The translations under genes and the position numbers were made by a program. Below, in pieces: positions 20,502-28,902 of a stretch of 64,000 bases of DNA; positions within the stretch are counted from its first letter, which is position 1, and the number at the start of each line of letters is the position of its first letter. Under the pieces are notes generated by a model. The model saw only the letters and a list, made by a program, of their open reading frames with translations. It was not told the origin of the DNA and ran no database searches. Source of the DNA: Arthrobacter sp. YN (GTDB lineage: Bacteria; Actinomycetota; Actinomycetes; Actinomycetales; Micrococcaceae); NCBI RefSeq assembly GCF_002224285.1, contig NZ_CP022436.1:1488001-1552000 (forward strand), written 5' to 3'.

Positions 20502-20879
20502 GTGGGTGCTATTCGTCAATGTTCAAGATCAGCCTGCCGCCAGTCGGCGGTGGCCACTTTGACGTACGTGTACGCCGAGTCGACCGCCGTCCTTGGTCCC
20601 CTGGCTACGTATGCCGAACCGCACGCCTATGATCTTTGCTCACAACACGCAGAGAGCCTGACGGTCCCGCGTGGCTGGGAAGTCCTGCGCCTGGCGATGC
20701 CTGCCACACCGCCTGAACCTGGGCCCGACGACCTCCTGGCCCTTGCCAATGCCGTCCGCGAGGCAGCCTCAGCGGCTCCCGAAAATCCTGCCCGGCACAG
20801 CCACGGGCAGATGGAGCCGCCTGCAGCGATCGAGGGAACCCGACGCGGCCACCTGCGTATCCTCCGCGAACCCTCCTGA
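20502..20879 (+). CDS. DUF3499 family protein
   Basis: Actinobacterial protein of about 125 residues. It starts at a GTG reading VGAIRQCSRSAC, which matches the family start better than the in-frame ATG at 20481. TAATCT lies 8 bases ahead of the GTG, so the mRNA may be leaderless. Cys residues in CSRSAC and the later CSQHAE could bind a metal. The gene is regularly found with WhiB2-type regulators and mannose-metabolism genes, as here. Biochemical function is unknown. The C-terminal ~45 residues are low-complexity. Confidence 0.85.
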   Translation: MGAIRQCSRSACRQSAVATLTYVYAESTAVLGPLATYAEPHAYDLCSQHAESLTVPRGWEVLRLAMPATPPEPGPDDLLALANAVREAASAAPENPARHSHGQMEPPAAIEGTRRGHLRILREPS

Positions 20880-21023
20880 CCCGGTTCGCTGTGGTGTCCT
20901 GTTTCTGCGTCAGACGCAATTCGTCGCCCTGCTCCAAACAGGCTGATCCTGCGCGGTAGTCTGGAATCTGCCGATAACATCCGCCACCTGCGCCACGACG
21001 GCGCCACCCAGGGAGCATCATTC

Positions 21024-21242
21024 ATGCCAAAGGTCAGTCCTGAACTGTTGTCCATCCTGCGCTGCCCCGTGACGGGTTCACCGCTGGTCCAGGAGGGTGA
21101 GGAGTTGGTTTCCACCGCTGGAAACTCCACCGGGGAAAAGCTCCGCTACGCAATTGAGGACGGCATCCCGCTGCTCTTGCCGCCCGAGCTCCTCGCCGCG
21201 GCCCATGCAGCCACCTCCGGCCAGCACGATTCCAAGGCCTAA
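21024..21242 (+). CDS. Trm112 family protein
   Basis: Small zinc-ribbon-like protein of 72 residues (LLSILRCPVTGSPLVQ, then AIEDGIPLLLPPE). Trm112-type proteins act as partners that activate methyltransferases in eukaryotes and archaea; bacterial partners are mostly unknown. Here only one clear Cys remains in the usual ribbon, so metal binding may be lost. ATG with GGGAG 9 bases ahead. It lies 45 bp before ahcY, whose product removes S-adenosylhomocysteine made by methyltransferases, a possible but unproven link. Confidence 0.85.
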   Translation: MPKVSPELLSILRCPVTGSPLVQEGEELVSTAGNSTGEKLRYAIEDGIPLLLPPELLAAAHAATSGQHDSKA

Positions 21243-21287
21243 CCCACACTTCTTCACTCAATCCGCACGGTACCCCTAAGGACTTCC

Positions 21288-22766
21288 ATGACTTTCGACT
21301 TCAAAGTGGCTGACATCACCCTTGCGGAGGCTGGCCGCCACCAGATCCGCCTTGCCGAGCACGAGATGCCGGGCCTGATGTCCCTCCGCGCCGAATTCGG
21401 TGCTTCGCAGCCGCTCAAGGGCGCCCGGATCGCCGGCTCGCTGCACATGACCGTCCAGACGGCGGTCCTCATCGAGACCCTCACGGCCCTCGGCGCTGAG
21501 GTTCGGTGGGCTTCCTGCAACATCTTCTCCACCCAGGACGAAGCCGCTGCCGCCGTCGTGGTCGGTAAGGGTACCCCGGAAGATCCGCAGGGTGTTCCGG
21601 TCTTCGCCTGGAAGGGCGAGACGCTGGAGGAGTACTGGTGGACTGCGGAGCAGATCCTCACCTGGCCCGGCGCCGACACCAACCCCGAGTTGGGCCCCAA
21701 CATGATTCTCGACGACGGCGGCGACGCCACGCTGCTGCTGCACAAGGGCGTGGATTTCGAGGCCGCCGGCGCCGTTCCCACCGCCACTGAGGAGGACCCG
21801 GAAGAATACGTCCTCATCCTGGACCTCCTCCGCAGGACCCTGGCAGCTGATCCGCAGAAGTGGACCCGCCTGGCTGCCCGCATCGAGGGTGTCACGGAAG
21901 AAACCACCACCGGTGTCCACCGCCTGTACCAGCTCGCCGAGCAGGGCAAGCTGTTGTTCCCGGCCATCAACGTCAACGACTCTGTCACCAAGAGCAAGTT
22001 CGACAACAAGTACGGCATCCGTCACTCCCTTCCCGATGGCATCAACCGTGCTACCGACGTCCTCATGGGCGGCAAAGTAGCTGTCGTCTGTGGTTATGGC
22101 GACGTCGGCAAGGGCGCTGCAGAGGCCCTGCGTGGCCAGGGCTCCCGCGTCATCGTCACCGAAATCGATCCCATTTGCGCCTTGCAGGCCGCCATGGACG
22201 GCTACCAGGTTGCCAAGCTGGAGACGGTTCTGGCCCAAGGTGACATCTTCATCACCACCACTGGCAACAAGGACGTCATCATGGCCGAGCACATGCTGGG
22301 CATGAAGAACAAGGCGATCGTTGGCAACATCGGCCACTTTGACAATGAGATCGACATCGCCGGGCTGGCGAAGATCCCTGGTGTCAAAAAAGTGGAGATC
22401 AAGCCCCAGGTCCACGAATGGGTGTTTGAAGAGGGAACGGATTCCGAGCGGTCCATCATCGTGCTGTCCGAGGGCCGCCTCCTCAACCTGGGCAACGCCA
22501 CGGGACACCCGTCCTTCGTGATGAGCAACTCCTTCGCCAACCAGACCATCGCGCAGATTGAGCTGTGGACCAAGAAGGACCAGCCCGCCGGCGAACGCGA
22601 GTATGGGAAGCAGGTTTACGTGCTTCCGAAGATCCTGGACGAGAAGGTAGCGCGGCTCCACCTGGACGCCTTGGGTGTAGAGCTGACCGAACTCAGCAAG
22701 GACCAGGCCGATTACCTGGACCTGGACGTTGCCGGTCCGTACAAGCCGGAGCACTACCGCTACTAA
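21288..22766 (+). CDS. ahcY: S-adenosylhomocysteine hydrolase
   Basis: NAD-dependent cytosolic enzyme splitting S-adenosylhomocysteine into adenosine and homocysteine, relieving product inhibition of methyltransferases. 492 residues, including the ~40-residue insertion common to bacterial forms. Visible motifs are [14 protein letters not shown] at the N-terminus, [17 protein letters not shown], the NAD Rossmann loop [17 protein letters not shown], and the C-terminal [11 protein letters not shown] with TAAGGA ahead. It is followed by a strong terminator. Confidence 0.97.
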   Translation: MTFDFKVADITLAEAGRHQIRLAEHEMPGLMSLRAEFGASQPLKGARIAGSLHMTVQTAVLIETLTALGAEVRWASCNIFSTQDEAAAAVVVGKGTPEDPQGVPVFAWKGETLEEYWWTAEQILTWPGADTNPELGPNMILDDGGDATLLLHKGVDFEAAGAVPTATEEDPEEYVLILDLLRRTLAADPQKWTRLAARIEGVTEETTTGVHRLYQLAEQGKLLFPAINVNDSVTKSKFDNKYGIRHSLPDGINRATDVLMGGKVAVVCGYGDVGKGAAEALRGQGSRVIVTEIDPICALQAAMDGYQVAKLETVLAQGDIFITTTGNKDVIMAEHMLGMKNKAIVGNIGHFDNEIDIAGLAKIPGVKKVEIKPQVHEWVFEEGTDSERSIIVLSEGRLLNLGNATGHPSFVMSNSFANQTIAQIELWTKKDQPAGEREYGKQVYVLPKILDEKVARLHLDALGVELTELSKDQADYLDLDVAGPYKPEHYRY

Positions 22767-22794
22767 AGCGGGCCGACAGTACCCAAATCGATGG

Positions 22795-22833
22795 CGAAAG
22801 GCCGGACACGCGAGCAGCGTGGCCGGCCTTTCG
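22795..22833. terminator. Rho-independent-type terminator after ahcY
   Basis: Stem CGAAAGGCCGG-CACGC paired with GCGTG-GCCGGCCTTTCG, one mismatch and a 5-nt loop, 28 bp beyond the ahcY stop. Confidence 0.8.
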
Positions 22834-22885
22834 GCTAGAATTGGGTGTTCAGTATTGCTTGCCGGGGGACAGGAAGACGGAAAAC

Positions 22886-24106
22886 ATGACGGAAGTCGCC
22901 AAACGGAAGAAGGGCAAGATCCTTGCCATCGCAGGGATCTGCGCCGCTATTGCCGTGGGCGGAATCGGCGTCGCTACTGTGCCTGGACTTCTGGCCGGCT
23001 CTCCGCAGGATGGCGGCGCTGCCGCAACTCCTGCGCCCACGGTGGAAGCAAAGCCCGTGGAGTTGGGCATTACCCCGCTGGACGGTGCCATCGAGTGGAA
23101 TCCCGTGGTGGGCCCGCAGATCAAAGCAGTCAACGGCAAGGTCAAAGACGTCGTCCTGGCTCCGGTAGCCGGGGGCACACCTGTCCAGGGCAAGACCAGC
23201 CCGGATGGAAGCACGTGGACTACCTCGGAAGTACTGAAGTTTAAAACCCAGTACAACTATTCCTTCACCGTGGTTGATACTGCCGGGAAGGAAACCAAGA
23301 AGACCCAAACCTTCACCACCGTTTCCGCGGCGTACGAGGCCGATGCTTCCATCTACCCCCGCAACGGAACCACGGCCGGGTCCGGCCAGCCCATCGAGAT
23401 TAACTTCAGCGAGCCCGTGGTGGACAAAGCAGCCATGGAGAAGCGGGTGGCCATCACGGTGTCCTCCGGCCAGCCGGTGGCTTGGCACTGGTATTCGGAC
23501 ACGAAGGTCCGGATCCGCCCCGAAGCTTTCTGGGCTTCAGGAACCACCGTCACAGTGGACATGAAACTCCTGGGCGTCGACTTTGGCAACAAGATGATCG
23601 GCAACGCAGACGTGGTGTCCACGTTCACTACCGGACCCCAGCGTGTGGCCGTAGTGGATGACAACACCAAGACCATGAACGTGTACTCGGACGGGCAGTT
23701 GGTACACACCGCGCCTGTGTCGCTCGGCGGCGAAGACTGGCTGTCTCCCACCGGCTACGCCGTGATCATGGAGCAGGAACGCCACTCCAACTTCAACGCG
23801 GGGACCATTGGCCTGAAGCCGGGTGACAAGGGCTACTACCCGCCGCTGGTGGTGGAGTACGCCAACCGGCTGACCTGGTCCGGCGTTTACGTCCATCAGG
23901 CCCTTGAAGCGGCCTGGAGCTCCATCGGGGTTGCCAACGTTTCGCACGGTTGCGTGGGACTGCTGCCCGCAGATGCTGCCTGGTTCTTCAACAACATGAA
24001 GACCGGCGACGTCGTGCAGATCCTCAACACCGGAGCCCCCGCAGTAGAGCCTCTGGAGGGCTTCGGGGACTGGAATATCCCGTGGGCGAGCTACGCCCAG
24101 CGCTAG
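22886..24106 (+). CDS. L,D-transpeptidase with Ig-like domains
   Basis: Secreted or membrane-anchored enzyme making 3-3 crosslinks in peptidoglycan. 406 codons from the ATG at 22886 (the longer frame upstream runs through ahcY and is not coding). An N-terminal helix (ILAIAGICAAIAVGGIGVAT) is followed by a Pro/Ala linker and two Ig-like modules as in mycobacterial LdtMt2 (about 60-240). The YkuD catalytic domain ends with His337 and the SHGC motif at 353-356 carrying catalytic Cys356. It is transcribed after the ahcY terminator, so it probably has its own promoter. Confidence 0.92.
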   Translation: MTEVAKRKKGKILAIAGICAAIAVGGIGVATVPGLLAGSPQDGGAAATPAPTVEAKPVELGITPLDGAIEWNPVVGPQIKAVNGKVKDVVLAPVAGGTPVQGKTSPDGSTWTTSEVLKFKTQYNYSFTVVDTAGKETKKTQTFTTVSAAYEADASIYPRNGTTAGSGQPIEINFSEPVVDKAAMEKRVAITVSSGQPVAWHWYSDTKVRIRPEAFWASGTTVTVDMKLLGVDFGNKMIGNADVVSTFTTGPQRVAVVDDNTKTMNVYSDGQLVHTAPVSLGGEDWLSPTGYAVIMEQERHSNFNAGTIGLKPGDKGYYPPLVVEYANRLTWSGVYVHQALEAAWSSIGVANVSHGCVGLLPADAAWFFNNMKTGDVVQILNTGAPAVEPLEGFGDWNIPWASYAQR

Positions 24107-24229
24107 CCCAACGGTTATCATGATGGCAGTGATTATTACCTGCGCTCTTTGACCCATCTGTCCTGTGCTGACCACGTGTTGGCCCTTCACTTTGTGCTGC
24201 CCTCCTCGGTGATTCCGGGTGTCCCTGAA

Positions 24230-24251
24230 GGGAACCCGCCAGCGGGTTCCC
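24230..24251 (+). terminator. Hairpin terminator after the L,D-transpeptidase gene
   Basis: Perfect 10-bp stem GGGAACCCGC / GCGGGTTCCC with a 2-nt loop, followed by CGGATTTTCCC. It lies between the transpeptidase gene and the pentapeptide gene, 43 bp before the latter's start. Confidence 0.65.
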
Positions 24252-24293
24252 CGGATTTTCCCACCGGACCCTCTTTCATCACCTGGAGCACAC

Positions 24294-25130
24294 ATGACTC
24301 TTCAACCAACCCTTCGCCCGGACTGCGGCAACTGTTTTGCGCTTTGCTGTACAGCCCTGGGATTCGCCCGCTCGGCTGACTTTGCCATCGACAAACCAGC
24401 GGCGACGCCTTGCCCGAACATGTCCGACGATTTTTCCTGTGCCATCCATCAACGTCTCCGGCCGCGCGGATTCGGTGGCTGCACCGTTTTCGATTGCTTC
24501 GGTGCAGGCCAAGTGGTCTCCCAGCTCACCTTTGGCGGAACCAGCTGGAGGGACAATCCCTCGTCCACGTCCTCGATGTTCGCTGTGTTCAAGGTGGTGA
24601 GGCAACTCCACGAAATGCTCTGGTACCTGGCCGAAGCCCAGCAACGGACCTTCGACCCCCACCTCGCCTCAACGGCCAGCCATCTGTCCGGGTGCATAGC
24701 AACCACCGCCCAAGGCGACGCAACAGCTATCCTGGCCACCGACGTCGAAACGCTGCATGGTGAAGTGCGGGCCCTCCTGATGGAGGTCAGCGAGGGACTA
24801 CGGGCTTCCTACAGAGCCGAGGACACGCAAACGCACGACGACGGTACTCACCGGAACGGTGAACACAGCGGCGCCGACCTGATGGGCGCGAACCTGGCCA
24901 ACCAACGCCTCTGCGGTTCCAACTTCCGCAGTGCCTACCTGATAGGAGCAAACCTCAGGAACAGCGACCTCACCGCAGCAGACCTCCTGGGAGCCGACCT
25001 CCGAGGAGTCCATCTCCACGGCGCCGATCTCTCCAGGGCGCTCTACCTGACGCAACCGCAGATCACCGCCGCCGAAGGCGACCCCACCACCCTCCTGCCA
25101 CAAAGACTCGCAAAACCGGATCACTGGTGA
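24294..25130 (+). CDS. Pentapeptide-repeat protein with a Cys-rich N-terminal domain
   Basis: 278 residues from the ATG at 24294, which has GGAG 5 bases upstream. The N-terminal ~75 residues have eight cysteines (11, 14, 18, 19, 40, 49, 63, 68) in the order CxxCxxxCC...PC...C.IH..RP..GGC..F.C, resembling the YkgJ-type metal-chelating family. A helical middle follows (80-170). Pentapeptide repeats of the A(D/N)LxX type fill 192-251 and would form a right-handed beta-helix of about three coils. The combination suggests a metal-binding scaffold, but no partner or role can be named. Convergent with the RDD gene. Confidence 0.8.
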   Translation: MTLQPTLRPDCGNCFALCCTALGFARSADFAIDKPAATPCPNMSDDFSCAIHQRLRPRGFGGCTVFDCFGAGQVVSQLTFGGTSWRDNPSSTSSMFAVFKVVRQLHEMLWYLAEAQQRTFDPHLASTASHLSGCIATTAQGDATAILATDVETLHGEVRALLMEVSEGLRASYRAEDTQTHDDGTHRNGEHSGADLMGANLANQRLCGSNFRSAYLIGANLRNSDLTAADLLGADLRGVHLHGADLSRALYLTQPQITAAEGDPTTLLPQRLAKPDHW

Positions 25131-25250
25131 TTTGGCTGATGCGGCGGTAATCGGCTGGTGGGCGGTATCCGGCAGCGTGCGTCTAAGCGAGGAACGAGCG
25201 AGCACGCCGAGGATGCCGGCCACCGGCCGAGGTCAACTGGGGCACCAACA

Positions 25251-26054
25251 CTAAACGTCAGTGAACGGCAGCTTTTGTAGTCGCTCGCCTACGGTCGCGT
25301 TCCGCTTCTCCGCCTGGCGCAGTCGCACAAGTTCGCGGTTGCGTCGTTCCCCGAGGACGGCGCCGATGTAGTCCTCGGCGATGGTCCCGGAGGGCGGGAG
25401 AGGGGCCACGTATTTGGCCAGTTCGGAGGCGATGGCCGTGGCCATGGCGACCCGGGATTCCGGGGACATGAGGTAGGCCTGCTGCACGAAGGTACCGGCC
25501 CTTCGTGCAGTGGCGTCCGGGACCCTGCCGATGTCCGCCATGGCGGCCCAGGCTTGGAGGTAGTGCGGTGCTACGGGCATGATGCGCGGTTTTGAGGGAA
25601 CCCGCTGGCGGAGCGAGTAGGTGCCGGCCACGATGTCGCCGAGGCGCTTGGATTTGTCGTTGAACAGTGCCACCCCGATCGCGAGGCCGCCAAAGGTCAG
25701 ATAGATCTCAAGGACGCCAAGCAGCCCCCGGATGACGGCGTGCCGGAAGCGGATGGAACCGCCGTCGTCGCGCACTATGCGAAGTCCTGTTGCGAGCTTC
25801 CCCAGGGATCGTCCACGGGTGAGGGTTTCCACGGCGACGGGCACAATGACGATGGAAAACACGACGCTGCTGAGGATCAGTGCGCGGATTGCGGCGTCGT
25901 CGAGGTCCTCCGATGCCATGCTGATGAGGATGATCAGCAGTATCGCGAGGGCTACCTGCGAGATGACGTCGAGGATGAGTCCCAGCGCGCGGGCAGCAAA
26001 GGATGCCGGTCGCAGCTCGAGGACTACTGCCTCGCCTGTGATGATTGAACTCAT
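25251..26054 (-). CDS. RDD family integral membrane protein
   Basis: 267 codons from the ATG at 26054 (SSIITGEAVVLELRPAS follows, the family's usual beginning); two earlier in-frame starts give an unlikely extension. The RDD domain (about 15-165) has the conserved Arg in ASFAARALGLILD, an Asp in the first helix and the GRSLGKLATGLRIVRDDGG segment. The C-terminal ~100 residues are soluble and charged. RDD proteins have been linked to ion transport or to unknown membrane roles. It is divergent from a SpoIIM-like gene, a pairing common in actinobacteria. Confidence 0.86.
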   Translation of the reverse strand: MSSIITGEAVVLELRPASFAARALGLILDVISQVALAILLIILISMASEDLDDAAIRALILSSVVFSIVIVPVAVETLTRGRSLGKLATGLRIVRDDGGSIRFRHAVIRGLLGVLEIYLTFGGLAIGVALFNDKSKRLGDIVAGTYSLRQRVPSKPRIMPVAPHYLQAWAAMADIGRVPDATARRAGTFVQQAYLMSPESRVAMATAIASELAKYVAPLPPSGTIAEDYIGAVLGERRNRELVRLRQAEKRNATVGERLQKLPFTDV

Positions 26055-26161
26055 GCCAGCCCCCATGCCTCGCAAACGCTGCGGGCGCTTGGCGTGCCCG
26101 CATCACCGAGTCTAGCGGCGGGACCCACCCCGTGCGTGGACTGAGGCGCTAGGGTGGTGCC

Positions 26162-27154
26162 GTGGACATCGACGCCTTCTCGGCCGTACATGGGGACAAA
26201 TGGTCCAGGCTTCATTTTCTTGCGCATAAGCGCCGTCTCACTGGAGCCGAAGCCGATGAGTTGTTGCGGCTCTATCAGACGGTGTCAGGGCATTTGTCCC
26301 TGATCCGCTCGGTGGCTCCGGAGACAGCGTTGTCCGCCACGCTGTCCGCAGGGCTGGCACAGGCCCGGACCCGGTTCACGGGGGCGCGCTCGAATTTCAT
26401 GGAGGACCTGGCCCGGTTCTTCGTTATCTCCTTGCCCGCGGCGTTCTACCGGATCCGCTGGTTGACCCTGTGGTGCGGACTGGCTTTCGTGGTGGTGGCA
26501 GGGGCGTACGCCCTGTGGATTGGAACGTCGGCGGAGGCGCTGAGGGCGGTGGGCAGTGATGCCAGGATCCAGCAGTATGTGGACGAAGACTTCATCGACT
26601 ACTACTCGGAGAACCCGGCTGCCTCATTTGCCGGCGCCGTGTGGACCAACAACGCCTGGATTTCTGCCCAGGCCGTGGCGTTCGGAGTCACCGGATTCTG
26701 GGTGCCGTACATCCTGTTCATGAATGCCCAAGGCCTGGGCATCGCCGCGGGACTCTTCCTGGCGACGGGGAAGATGGATGTCTTCTTCAGCTACATCCTT
26801 CCGCATGGACTGATGGAACTGACTGCAGTGTTCATCGCCTGTGCAGCGGGCCTTAAGATCTTCTGGGCCATGGTGCGGCCGGGGCCCCGTACACGGCTGC
26901 AGGCTGTGGCTGACGAGGGGCGTTCCCTGATCACGATTGCGCTGGGGTTGGTGCTGGTCCTGCTCGTTTCCGGAATGGTGGAGGGATTCGTGACGCCCAG
27001 CCCACTGCCCGTGTGGGCGAAGATCACTATCGGTGCCCTGGTTCTGGCCGGGTATTGGGTCTACACGTTGGTGCTCGGTGGCAGGGCCGCACGGACCGGT
27101 GTTACCGGGGACCTGGACGCGAACGACGCCGGATATCGCAGCATCGCTGCGTAG
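26162..27154 (+). CDS. SpoIIM-like (stage II sporulation protein M family) membrane protein
   Basis: 330 residues from a GTG. The N-terminal ~110 residues are helical and cytoplasmic (KWSRLHFLAHKRRLTGAEADEL), followed by five or so transmembrane helices with the family's NNAWISAQAVAFGVTGFW and PHGLMELTAVFIACAAG stretches. In non-sporulating actinobacteria its job is unknown; it usually travels with RDD, DUF58 and MoxR genes. Here only the RDD gene is adjacent, divergently across 107 bp. Confidence 0.85.
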   Translation: MDIDAFSAVHGDKWSRLHFLAHKRRLTGAEADELLRLYQTVSGHLSLIRSVAPETALSATLSAGLAQARTRFTGARSNFMEDLARFFVISLPAAFYRIRWLTLWCGLAFVVVAGAYALWIGTSAEALRAVGSDARIQQYVDEDFIDYYSENPAASFAGAVWTNNAWISAQAVAFGVTGFWVPYILFMNAQGLGIAAGLFLATGKMDVFFSYILPHGLMELTAVFIACAAGLKIFWAMVRPGPRTRLQAVADEGRSLITIALGLVLVLLVSGMVEGFVTPSPLPVWAKITIGALVLAGYWVYTLVLGGRAARTGVTGDLDANDAGYRSIAA

Positions 27155-27293
27155 ACCTTACAGTTACGTTTCGATCTGGGCGCAGCCGGGGTGGCACAGC
27201 GTGTCGGCGGAAGGCCGGGCGGTAGGCTCGAATGCAGACAAGAGAGCCGGCAGTACGCATTCGCCGGTGGATGCCTACGGAAGTGAAACCGCT

Positions 27294-28493
27294 GTGAGCA
27301 ACAAGAGCCCAAAACCACAAGAACCGGACACGGACGTCCACGAGGACCCCAACGAACCGGCCTTCGACTGGATGAAGCCGAAGACCTCCGGTGGTGCCAC
27401 TGCGGCGGCTCCCGCCACGGCGGCCACGCCCGCGCCCACGCCGGGTAAAGCGGGGCCGGCAGCTGCGACCACGCCTTCCACCACGGGGGCTGCTCCCACT
27501 ACCGCGACGCCCGCCGGCGGGCAGCCTGAAAGCCGCGCCCACCGGAAAGCTGCAGAAGCGGCCGACGTCGAGCCGGAACCCCCGCTGTTCGCTGACACTC
27601 TTGCGGGCAACTCCGCTGAGAAGCAGGAGTCGCCCTATTCGGAACCTTTGCCGACGTCGGCCCTTCAGGTCCGACCGCCGGAAGACGAAGTGGCCCGACG
27701 CAACGCGGAACGTGAGCAAGCCGCAAAGGTGAAGCCAATCGGACCGCGGGTTTTCCAAGTCCTGTTGGCCGTCTTCTACCCGGTGATCCTCCTGGTGCTC
27801 GCCGTTCGGGCGGTCACCAGCCCCTTGTTCCTGTGGGTGGAGTACAACCGGCCGGGTTTCCCGGGCGACGGCTATGGTTTCAGCACTGATGACCGTATGA
27901 CCTACGGCTCGTACGCCGTGGACTACCTCAGCAACTGGGCAGGTCCCCGCTACCTGGGTGGCTTGGTCCACCAGGACGGTGCCAAGCTCTTCAAGGACAG
28001 CGAAGTGGCGCACATGGCTGACGTCAAGCTGGTCATCCTGTCGTCCTTCGGTGCAGGCTTGCTCCTCATCATCCTCAGCATCATCGCCATCCTGTACCTG
28101 CGGAAGCGCAGCAACGGCGGAATCCGTCGAGGACTCTTTGCCGGATCCATCGTCACACTGGTCATCATCATTGGCCTCGCTGTCCTGGCGGCATTGAGCT
28201 GGCAGCAGTTCTTCACCGAGTTCCACCGGATCTTCTTCGCCAATGGAACCTGGACGTTCTCGCTGGAAGACACCCTCATCCGGCTCTTCCCGGGACAGTT
28301 CTGGATAGACGCGGGCATCGTCATCGGCGCGCTGGTCTTCCTCGTGGCGACGGTGACGTTCATCTTCACGTGGCCCACCAAGCGGCGTCGGGGTGCTGAC
28401 ACAACGGTTGACCAAGCCGAGGTCTCGGACGATGACGCTGTTACAGATGAAGCGGACAACCTCAGCAGAGAATCAGCTGACGCCAAGCGCTAG
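27294..28493 (+). CDS. TIGR01906 family integral membrane protein
   Basis: About 399 codons from the GTG at 27294. The N-terminal ~140 residues are Ala/Pro/Thr-rich and probably disordered in the cytoplasm. A first helix (VFQVLLAVFYPVILLVLAV) leads to an extracellular loop with WVEYNRPGFPGDGYGF, then three further helices and an acidic C-terminal tail. This is the TIGR01906 pattern with a long N-terminal extension. Function is unknown. Its 3' end overlaps the convergent 28490-28750 fragment by 4 bp. Confidence 0.82.
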   Translation: MSNKSPKPQEPDTDVHEDPNEPAFDWMKPKTSGGATAAAPATAATPAPTPGKAGPAAATTPSTTGAAPTTATPAGGQPESRAHRKAAEAADVEPEPPLFADTLAGNSAEKQESPYSEPLPTSALQVRPPEDEVARRNAEREQAAKVKPIGPRVFQVLLAVFYPVILLVLAVRAVTSPLFLWVEYNRPGFPGDGYGFSTDDRMTYGSYAVDYLSNWAGPRYLGGLVHQDGAKLFKDSEVAHMADVKLVILSSFGAGLLLIILSIIAILYLRKRSNGGIRRGLFAGSIVTLVIIIGLAVLAALSWQQFFTEFHRIFFANGTWTFSLEDTLIRLFPGQFWIDAGIVIGALVFLVATVTFIFTWPTKRRRGADTTVDQAEVSDDDAVTDEADNLSRESADAKR

Positions 28494-28750
28494 CGGAGCC
28501 GGCTCCACGGCGTGCCCTGTGGGGGCGCCAGAACACGAACAAGCTGCTCAGGGCGATCTGTGCTGGCGATGACGGTCTTGCCGTTTTTCAACTCGATTTT
28601 GATCTCGGGACCGCCGACGAGGTACCCGACCATGCCGGGCCCCATGTATCGGAGCCCGTACCCGCTGGGACCGGCGGCGTTGTCCGTGGTCAACGTTGCG
28701 ATTTCATCTCTGGGCAGTGTCCGTTTGAAGATGTCGCAGAAGGCGATCAC
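28490..28750 (-). CDS. C-terminal fragment of a PH-domain-like protein (probable remnant)
   Basis: The 86-codon frame begins at a GTG inside what looks like the core of a bacterial PH-like domain (FCDIFKRTLPRDEI, then GLRYMGPGMVGYLVGGPE and IELKNGKTVIAS). The N-terminal half expected for this fold is missing. In-frame codons continue upstream for about 15 residues (VALTKVDQQN), then run into repeat-rich DNA at 28804-28900. It looks like a gene truncated by insertion or deletion. Expression is doubtful. Confidence 0.5.
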   Translation of the reverse strand: MIAFCDIFKRTLPRDEIATLTTDNAAGPSGYGLRYMGPGMVGYLVGGPEIKIELKNGKTVIASTDRPEQLVRVLAPPQGTPWSRLR

Positions 28751-28803
28751 GACGTTCTGCTGGTCAACCTTCGTGAGGGCAACGCTACGGGGGCAACATC
28801 GGC

Positions 28804-28900
28804 ACCTAGGGAGATGGTGCCGAAATAGGTGGCGATGTGGGCCGAATTAGGTGCTGATTCGGTTGTACTAGGTGGTGATTCGATGCGGTCTAAGTGGTGG
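28804..28900. repeat. Irregular ~21-bp direct repeats, possible insertion-sequence end remnant
   Basis: Related units start at 28825, 28846, 28867 and 28889 (spacing 21, 21, 22), each with the core (A/T)AGGTGNTGATTCG or a variant. A weaker unit starts at 28804, where GGCACC and GGTGCC also form a short inverted repeat. Multiple short repeats of this spacing are typical of transposase-binding ends of IS21-type elements. No transposase remains, so the assignment is inference. Confidence 0.4.
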
Positions 28901-28902
28901 CG

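Noticed and set aside
21243..21287. S-adenosylhomocysteine riboswitch before ahcY
   Set aside because: Only 45 bp separate the Trm112 stop from the ahcY start, too short for the known SAH aptamer, and no fitting stem was seen there.
22565..22885. Upstream extension of the L,D-transpeptidase frame
   Set aside because: The extension overlaps the 3' end of ahcY and its terminator. The ATG at 22886 is followed directly by a basic/hydrophobic signal-anchor, as expected for the true N-terminus.
27033..27293. Longer start for the TIGR01906 gene
   Set aside because: The 5' extension overlaps the SpoIIM-like gene out of frame and gives an Arg/Ser-rich sequence unlike the family. GTG 27294 gives a typical cytoplasmic tail.
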